Position numbers and translations under genes: made by a program
DNA from: Streptomyces sp. CB09001
GTDB lineage: Bacteria; Actinomycetota; Actinomycetes; Streptomycetales; Streptomycetaceae
Assembly: GCF_003369795.1 (NCBI RefSeq)
Contig: NZ_CP026730.1
Location: 620,001 to 684,000 of the forward strand
Direction of reading: 5' to 3'
DNA length: 64,000 nt
The notes under the pieces: model-generated
Databases searched by the model: none
What the model saw: the letters and a program-made list of their open reading frames with translations, nothing else
What the model was told of the DNA's origin: nothing
Shown here: positions 1-7,500 of the stretch, one piece after another
How the letters are laid out: the number at the start of each line of letters is the position of its first letter
Numbering within the stretch: the first letter of the stretch is position 1

Positions 1-965
1 CTGCATACGACACGCCGCAGACCCCGGGCATCACGCGAGGTGGGCTCCTCGAGGAAGAGGCCGAGCATGGACGGCACGAAATGCACGGTCGTGATCCGCT
101 CGTCCCGGATCAGCCGCACCAGATAGCGGGGGTCCTTGTGTCCCCCGGGTACGGCGACCACCAGCGTCGCCCCGACCGACAAGGGCCAGAGCAGTTCCCA
201 CACGGAGACATCGAACCCGATCGGCGTCTTGTGCAGGACCCGGTCCTCACCGGTCAGGGCGAACACGGACTGCATCCACAACAGCCGGTTGACGAGTCCC
301 GCATGGGAGTTCACCACCGCCTTGGGAACGCCTGTCGAGCCGGAGGTGAAGATCAGCGTCGCCGCCCCGAGCGACGTGAGGGAACCTCCTCGGTCCCCGT
401 CGGTCAGTGCCCCTCCGGGCTGGGCCGCCACCTTCCGCACGGTGTCCGGGTCGTCGAGCAGCACCAACGGCACCGTGTCCCCCCGTGAGAGCCTGCCGGC
501 TGCACGGCTCAGGGTCAGGACCATCGTCGGCCGGGCGCTGGTCAGCATGAGGTCCGTGCGCGGCGGGGGGTTCTCCGGTCCGAGGGGGAAGTAGACCGCG
601 CCCGCTTTGAGAATCGCGAGGACGGACTCCACCAGGAGCACCGACCGAGGCAGCGCCACCGCGACCGCTGTCTCCGGCCCGGCTCCGTGCGCGACCAGGA
701 AGCGGGCGAGACGGTTCGCACGCGTGTTGAGTTCGGCGTAGGTGAGAGTGACGTCCTCGTACACGACAGCCGGTGCTGTCGGCGTCCTGGTCGCCTGCTC
801 CTCGAAGAGCAGCGAAAGACTCAGCTCGGGCAGGGGATGGACCGTGTCGTTCCAAGCGGTCGGCACCCGGCCCTCCCCCGGGGCGTCACCGGGCACACGC
901 TTCTGCGCCGTGCGGTGTCCCGACTCCGCGTGGGCCGCGGCTTTCGGGGTGATACGCCTCGTCAT
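1..965 (-). CDS. NRPS3, N-terminal part (adenylation domain, runs off the window)
   Basis: The minus-strand frame opens with ATG at 965 and stays open to base 1, so the gene continues outside the window. After about 45 residues it shows a typical adenylation domain: LTYAEL (A1-like), KAGAVYFPL, and the phosphate loop LIFTSGSTGVPKA (A3). Pocket positions visible so far are D-V-W (from FDVSVW) and H (from HFVPSM), then V and perhaps S at the window edge. This fits the known serine code DVWHxS. There is no condensation domain before the A domain. The C domain ending NRPS2 probably supplies it, so the module is split between two proteins. The ATG overlaps the TGA of the LOG-like gene (ATGA), indicating translational coupling. 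Confidence 0.9.
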   Translation of the reverse strand, partial: MTRRITPKAAAHAESGHRTAQKRVPGDAPGEGRVPTAWNDTVHPLPELSLSLLFEEQATRTPTAPAVVYEDVTLTYAELNTRANRLARFLVAHGAGPETAVAVALPRSVLLVESVLAILKAGAVYFPLGPENPPPRTDLMLTSARPTMVLTLSRAAGRLSRGDTVPLVLLDDPDTVRKVAAQPGGALTDGDRGGSLTSLGAATLIFTSGSTGVPKAVVNSHAGLVNRLLWMQSVFALTGEDRVLHKTPIGFDVSVWELLWPLSVGATLVVAVPGGHKDPRYLVRLIRDERITTVHFVPSMLGLFLEEPTSRDARGLRRVVC

Positions 966-1555
966 GTCGTCACCTTGTCCTCAACGATGCGCATGGCTTC
1001 CTGTGCCGTGTACGCGAGCTCGAACGGGGGAGTGCCGGCCACGACGAAACCCCTCTTGTGGATGTCGCTGATGAGGTCTCGGAACTGCTCCCAGAAGCCG
1101 CCGGAGTCGAGCAGCACCAAGGGTTTGCGATGCAGTCCGAGCTGCGCCCGCGCCACGACTTCGAGGATGCCGTCCAGCGTGCCGTATCCACCGGGCAGGG
1201 CGATGAAGGCATCGGCACTGGCCATCATCCGCAGCTTGCGGTCGGTGAGGTCCCGCGTCAGCATCAGTGTCTGGACGGGAGCTCCCGCCGCATGCTCACG
1301 TTCGTGGAGGAAGACCGGCAGGACTCCCATGATCGGGCCGCCGCGCTGCGCGGCGCCTCGGGCCACGGCACCCATCAGGCCGCTGCCGCCGGCGCCGTAC
1401 ACCAGTACGTGGCCCCTGCCCGCGATCTGGGCACCGAGTTCACCGGCGAGCCGCTGTGTCCCGGCGTCCTGCCCGGGTTCGACGCCACAGAACACACAGA
1501 TGGCCAGTCGCTTCGAGGCACGCGCCTCACTTGTGTGGGATGCGCTCGCTGACAT
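962..1555 (-). CDS. LOG-family (TIGR00730-type) Rossmann-fold protein inside the NRPS operon
   Basis: The family contains cytokinin-riboside 5'-monophosphate phosphoribohydrolases, which cleave nucleotide monophosphates to free base and ribose phosphate. Here I see ICVFCG near the N-terminus, YGAGGSGLMGAVA (nucleotide-binding turn), TDRK (family MHxRK) and PGGYGTLDG. The family signature PGGxGTxxE normally ends in Glu; this copy has Gly, so activity may be altered. I chose ATG 1555 (about 197 residues) because the longer frame back to 1633 would run into NRPS2. It lies between NRPS2 and NRPS3 and overlaps NRPS3 by 4 bp, so it is almost certainly co-expressed with them. Its role in peptide assembly is unknown. 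Confidence 0.85.
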   Translation of the reverse strand: MSASASHTSEARASKRLAICVFCGVEPGQDAGTQRLAGELGAQIAGRGHVLVYGAGGSGLMGAVARGAAQRGGPIMGVLPVFLHEREHAAGAPVQTLMLTRDLTDRKLRMMASADAFIALPGGYGTLDGILEVVARAQLGLHRKPLVLLDSGGFWEQFRDLISDIHKRGFVVAGTPPFELAYTAQEAMRIVEDKVTT

Positions 1556-1565
1556 GGGTCGGCTC

Positions 1566-4500
1566 TCAGCTCCGCGAATGGGAAAGGGTGGCCCCCAGGG
1601 CCGTGGGCGGCCTCTCGGCTCCGAGTACGTCACGGACTCGCCGATGCCCCTCGGGGGCCGCCGCCAGTTCCGTGAGGACTCCTTCCACCGCGGCCATCAC
1701 GCTCGATGCGGCGGACGGGGAGTGGGTGCGCCGGTCGAACAGGAGCCGGAGCCGGAGGCGATCAGCGTCTTTGAGACAGAAGGTCAGGGGGTAGCCGGTG
1801 CTCTCCGTGATCTCATCGACGGAGAGCGTCGTGCCGGATCCGTCGTCCAGCCGGTCCGGGTACCCCTCGACGACGACAATGCTGTCGAACAAGGCTGTCC
1901 GTGGCGGTGCACCGCTCCAGGCATTGACGTCCGTGAGCGCGCTGTGACCGTGTTCCCTGATCTCGAGATGGCGTGCTTGCACATCCTTGAGGAGTTCGGC
2001 CACGGTACCTTCCGTCCTGATCGCCAGCCGGACGGGCAGTGTGTTGATCATCGGTCCGACGATCGTCTCCACCCCGACGATCTCCGGCGACCGCACCGCG
2101 AACGTCGATCCGACCGTGAGGTCCTGCCTGCCCGTCAGATGGCTGAGGGCGACACCCCAGGCGGCCAACGCCAGGGATCCCAGGGTTGCTTCGCAGCGCG
2201 AGACGAGGTGGCGCAGCGCCTGCGTGGCCGCGGGGCTCAGTGTGGACTCGACGTAACCCGTGCCGGTGCCGCCGGGGTCGTCCTGAGCCACGGACGGCGT
2301 GGCACGGCCGACCGGGCCGTCGAAGACTCCGCGCCAGTAGCGCTCCGCCTCCTCCGGAGGATGGGAGGCCAGCCATTCCACGTGCCTGCGGTACGAGGTG
2401 GCCGGGGGCAGGCCGGCCACCCCACCGACGAGGCGCGCCTTGTAGCACTCCATCAGTTCACGCAGTATCAGCGCCACGCTCCAGCCGTCGAGCAAGAGGT
2501 GGTGATACGTCATGAACGCAACCAGCTGGTCCGACGAGACGCGGACCAGTGCCAGCCGGATGGGGGCCGTGCTGTCGGCACCGAACGGCTCGCGCCGTTC
2601 CCGGGAGGCCAGGGTCCGCAGGTTGAGGCCCATGTCCTCGGCCGCCTGACCGCGCCAGTCGAGGACCCGCGTGGAGATCTCGTTCCCGCTGCGCACGACA
2701 TGGACGGGCTGGGGCACCCCACGCCACACCACCGCGCCGCGCAGCAAGGGGTGCCTGGCGACGACGTCGCCCCATGCCCCGCGGAAGGCGCCGACGTCGA
2801 TACGCCCGGTCAGACGCAGTTCCTGCTGGTCCTGGTAGTGCGCACTGGCGGGGTGCAGGAGGGAGTGGTAGAGCATCCCTTGTTGGACGGGAGTCAGTGG
2901 GAAAACGTCCTCGATGCCCGGGTGGGCGGCGACGAGCGCGTCCAGCGTCCGCTGGCTCAGGTCGGTCGGCCGGAAATCCGAGGGGGTGAATATGTCCCGG
3001 TTCCCGGCACAGTGACGGGTGACCTCTCTGATGCGACGAGTGAACGTCTCGGCCACACCTCGGATCGTCTCGGCGTGGAACCGGTCGCCGGAGAAGATCC
3101 ACTCGGACTCGAATACGCCGTCCCTGACCACAGCTTCGATCTCGATGTCATGGCTGCGCCGCTGATCGGGACTTCTCTCCGCGCCCAGGATCCCCGGCAG
3201 GACGCGCAGTGGGCCCCGGCTCACGTGCGACCGGTCCACCTGTCCCTGGTAGTTGAACAGGACCGGGGGATCGGGAAGTTCGCGAAGTGCCTGGTATCGG
3301 GGCCCGGTGGCCAGATGCCGGAGGACTCCGTAGGCGAAGCCGTCACCGGGTACCGAGCGCAGCAGCTGCCGGACCGTCGTGACCGCCGCAGCCGTGTCGG
3401 GCCCCGTCTCTCCCGTCAACGCGACGGGCAGCCGCACCGGGTGAACGCTTGTGAACCAGCCGACCGTCTCACCGATGTCGGCACCCGTGACGGGGTGCTC
3501 GCGTCCGTGGCGCTCGACGTCGACCGGTACGGCCCCTCCCACCCATTCCTGCAGCGTCATGGCGAGCGCGGTCAGCAGCACTTCGTCCACCCGCATCCGG
3601 CCGGAGGCGGGAATCGCGGCGAGCGCCGCGGTGTCCTCGGAGGAAAGGCGTGCTGTCACCGAACCCGTCCGCCGAACGGTGTTCCGGCCGGCCACGGAAT
3701 CATGGGGAAGCCGCGGGACGTCCGCGAGCATCCCGACCCAGTAGGCCTGGTCGAGGGCGGGGGCGGCCTCGTCCGCATACCGGCCGAGTGAGCGCGTCCA
3801 GTGACTGAAGGTCGTCGGCGGCGCCTGGCCGGACCACGGCGCGCCCCTCAGTGCCGCCTCGTAGGCTTCGGCCAGGTCCACGAGGATCGTGCGCCAGGAA
3901 AGCGTGTCCACGGCCAGGTGGTGCACGGCGATCAGCAAGCGGGAGGGACGGTCGTCGCCGAGGCAGAAGAGGGCCGCTGCGACGAGCGGCCCCCGGGCCA
4001 TGTCGAGCGAGGCTTGCAGCCGGTCCGCCTCGTCCTCCAGCGAACCGCGCCGTCCGTCCTGGTCCGTGACGGTCACCACCCGGAGGCGGAAGCGGTCATC
4101 ACCTGGTGCGACTGTCTGATGCCAGCCGTCCGGCGATCGCGTGAAGCGCAGCCTCAGCGCGTCGTGCCGGTCGATCACGGACCGCAGTGCGGACTCCAGA
4201 GCCGTCGGACTCGGGGAGTCCAACTCCACCTGAACGGACTGGTTGTAGTGGTGGGGCTCGGCCAAGTCCTGTTCCAGGAACCATCGCTGGATCGGAGTGA
4301 GCCGCAGCGGACCTGTGGCATCGACGGTTTCAGCGCCCGCGACCGCCTCGGGTGGGCCGTCCTTGGTCACGAGTGGAGCCAGGCTCGCGACGGTGGGGTA
4401 CAGGAAGATGTCCTTCGGCGTGATCCGCAGTCCCGCCCGCCGGGCTTCGGCCGCGATCCGCATCGTGAGGATGGAGTCTCCCCCCAGTGCGAAGAAGTTG

Positions 4501-7500
4501 TCGTGCGCTCCCAGATCCTCGACGCCGAGGACCCGCCGCCATATGCCGGCGATCTGCTCTTCCAGCGGGCTGACGGGCCCTCGGACCGGCGCTTCCTCAC
4601 GCATGTCGGCCGCGCTCAGCACCGCGAGCGCCTTGCGGTCGACCTTGCCGTTGGGGTCGAGGGGCATGGTGTCGAGAAGCACGATCACCGACGGAAGCAT
4701 GTACGGGGGCAGCCGCTCGGTGAGCCAGTCGCGCAGCTCCCGGCGACCGGTGGCTGCGCCGGGGTCGACCACCGCGTGCGCGACCAGCCGCCGACGGCCA
4801 CTGTCGCCGGGGGGTGCCGAGACCACCGCGTGTCGTACTGCGGGATGCGCTGCCAGGGTGGCCTCGATCTCCCCGGTCTCGATGCGGTAGCCGCGGATCT
4901 TGACCTGGTGGTCACGCCGTCCGACGAACTGGAGGTTGCCGTCAGGGTGCCAGTAGCCCAGGTCACCGGTTCGGTACAGCCGCCCGCCCGGCTGGTTCGA
5001 GAAGGGGTCGGGGACGAACTGCCGAGCGGTCTGCCCCGGGCGATTCCGGTAGCCGCGAGCGCAGCACACGCCCCCGATGTAGATCTCTCCCGGGACCCCG
5101 ACCGGAAGCGGGTTCATGCCCTCGTCGAGCACATGGAGCGTCGTGTTCGAGATGGGCTTGCCGATGGGAACGAGATCGCCGGCGGGCGATCCGCCCACCA
5201 CGTGGACGGAGTTCGCGACGGATGCCTCGGTCGGCCCGTACTCGTTGATCACTCGTGTATCCGGGTCGAGCACGCGCCAGCTCTCGAGAACGCTCGTCGG
5301 GAAGCCGTCGGCTCCGACGGCGAGTACCGCGGCCAGGCCGCGGGCCTGTGCCGGGGACACTCGCTGGGACAGAAGTTCGAGATGCCCAGGGGTCAACTTG
5401 ACGAACCCGAAGGGCGACCGGGCCAGCAGGAGGTCGGCCAGCCGTTCAGGGTCGTCGGTCTCCGGAATCAGGTGGACCGGATGACCGAGTATCAGCGGCA
5501 CATACAGATTCGGCACGATCATGTCGAAGCCGAACGAGGAGAACACCGGTGCGCCGCCGTCGGAGAGGTCCGCGTAGTGGCGCGAGCACCAGTGGACGTA
5601 GTTCACAACGCCCCGGTGGTGGCACATCACGCCCTTGGGCCGGCCGGACGACCCCGATGTGTACATCACGTAGGCGAGGCTTTCGGGCGAGGCCAGCTCG
5701 GCCGGGTCACCGGAGGGTGACAGGTCCAGCTCCTCCTCCATGGTGTCCAGCACGCAGAGCTCGGCCAAACCGAGGTCCAGTCCGCCCACGAGGTCGGCGT
5801 GGGCGATCACCAACGACAGTCCGGCGTCCTGGACCACATGGGCAAGTCGCTCGGGGGGATTGTCCGGGGCCAGCGGGACGTATGCGCCGCCGGCCTTCAT
5901 GACCGCGAGCATGGCCACCACCATGTCCGGCGTCCTGGTCGTCAGGACGCCGACCAGGGTCTCCAGCCCGACTCCCCGCGCCCGCAGGCAGTGGGCGAGA
6001 CGGTTGGCCCGCCGGTTGAGCTGTTCGTACGTCCATGAGGCGTCGCCGAACCGCAGGGCCACGGCGTGCGGGGTGGCTGCCGCCTGACGGGCGAACAGCC
6101 CCGGCAAGGTCATGCCCGCGGGGTAGGAGTCCCGCGTCCGGTTCCAGCCGACGACGACTTCGCTCCACTCGTGCGGCGCCAGCAGACAGAGGTCCGCCAG
6201 CCGCCGGGAAGGATTGTCCGCGTAAGCCCGCAGGACGGTATGGAGGTGACCAGCGAGCGCCGCGACCGCCGCGTGATCGAAACGGCTGCGCCGATAACGC
6301 AGACGAATGGTCGGGTTCTCCCCCGCCTCGAGCATGACGACCAGTGGGTAGCCGGTGGACTCGACGGTCCTCACCGGCTCGATGCGCAGTTCGCCGTCGG
6401 ACGGGACGGTCCCGGTGGGGCCGGCGAACCCGTCGACGACCACCAGGCTGTCGAACAGTGCGGTGCCACGGGGGACCTCACTGACGGCCTGGACGTCCGC
6501 GAGCGCCGCGTAGTCGTGACGCCGCCCCTCGACCATCCGTTCCTGGAGATCGCGCAGCCAGCTGTCGAGTGCCAGATGTGGCGCGGTTCGGCAGCGCACC
6601 GGAAGGGTGTTGATACAGAGGCCGACGAGCTCGTCGGCACCGGGCAGGGCCGCCGGACGCACGGCTGCGGTCGACCCGAAGACGACGTCGTCCTCCCCGC
6701 TGTAGCGGGACAGCAGGAGTGCCCAGGCACCGTGGAAGACCGAGCCGAGGGTCAGCCCGCTCGCGCGTACCACGAGTTCCAGCCGGCGTGCCAGGTCTCC
6801 GCCGAGGGCGAGGGCCACCTCGCCGGTCGCGTCCGAGGCCGTGGAATCAGGGCGGCCCGGCAAGATCGGGGTCGGAGCGGTGAATCCGGCCAGGTGCTCG
6901 CGCCAGTACGTGAGCGCCGCCTCGTGGTCCTGGTCCCTCAGCCACTCCACGTACCGCCGGTAGGACAGGGCGGGTGCCGGCAGCGGAGGCCCGCCACCCA
7001 GGCGCGCCGCGTAGACCCGCTCCACCTCGTTCACCAGGATGGGCAGGCTCCATCCGTCCAGCAGCAGATGGTGATGGCTGAGGATCATCTCGGCCATCCG
7101 GTCCGACCAGCGCACCAGGGTCAGCCGGACGGGCGGCTCGTCCGCGATGTCGAACCCCGTGGCTCGGTCCTCGTCCAAGAACCGGGTCAGCGCCGCTTCC
7201 CGGTCGGTGACACCCGGGAGTTCCAGCACCCGGACCGGGAGGACCGCGTTCGGCAGCACTCTTTGGTGCGGAGCCGCCGGCCCCTCCCACTCGACAACGC
7301 TGCGCAGCACCGCGTGCCGGCGCGCCACCGACTCCCAGGCCGCGCGCAGCGCGTCGGTGTCGACCGGCCCGTGGACCCGGTAGACCGTCTGCTGAAAGTA
7401 GTCGGCCGTACGGTCGGAGTACTGGCTGTGGAACAGCATGCCGGACTGCATCGAGGTCAGCGGGTACGACGAGCCCTGAACACCGGCCTCCGCCGGCTCG

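Noticed and set aside
687..3791. A long open frame (~1030 residues) on the plus strand opposite NRPS2 and the LOG gene
   Set aside because: It is an antisense frame kept open by the high GC content; it has no recognisable domain, and the minus strand carries clear NRPS and LOG motifs throughout.
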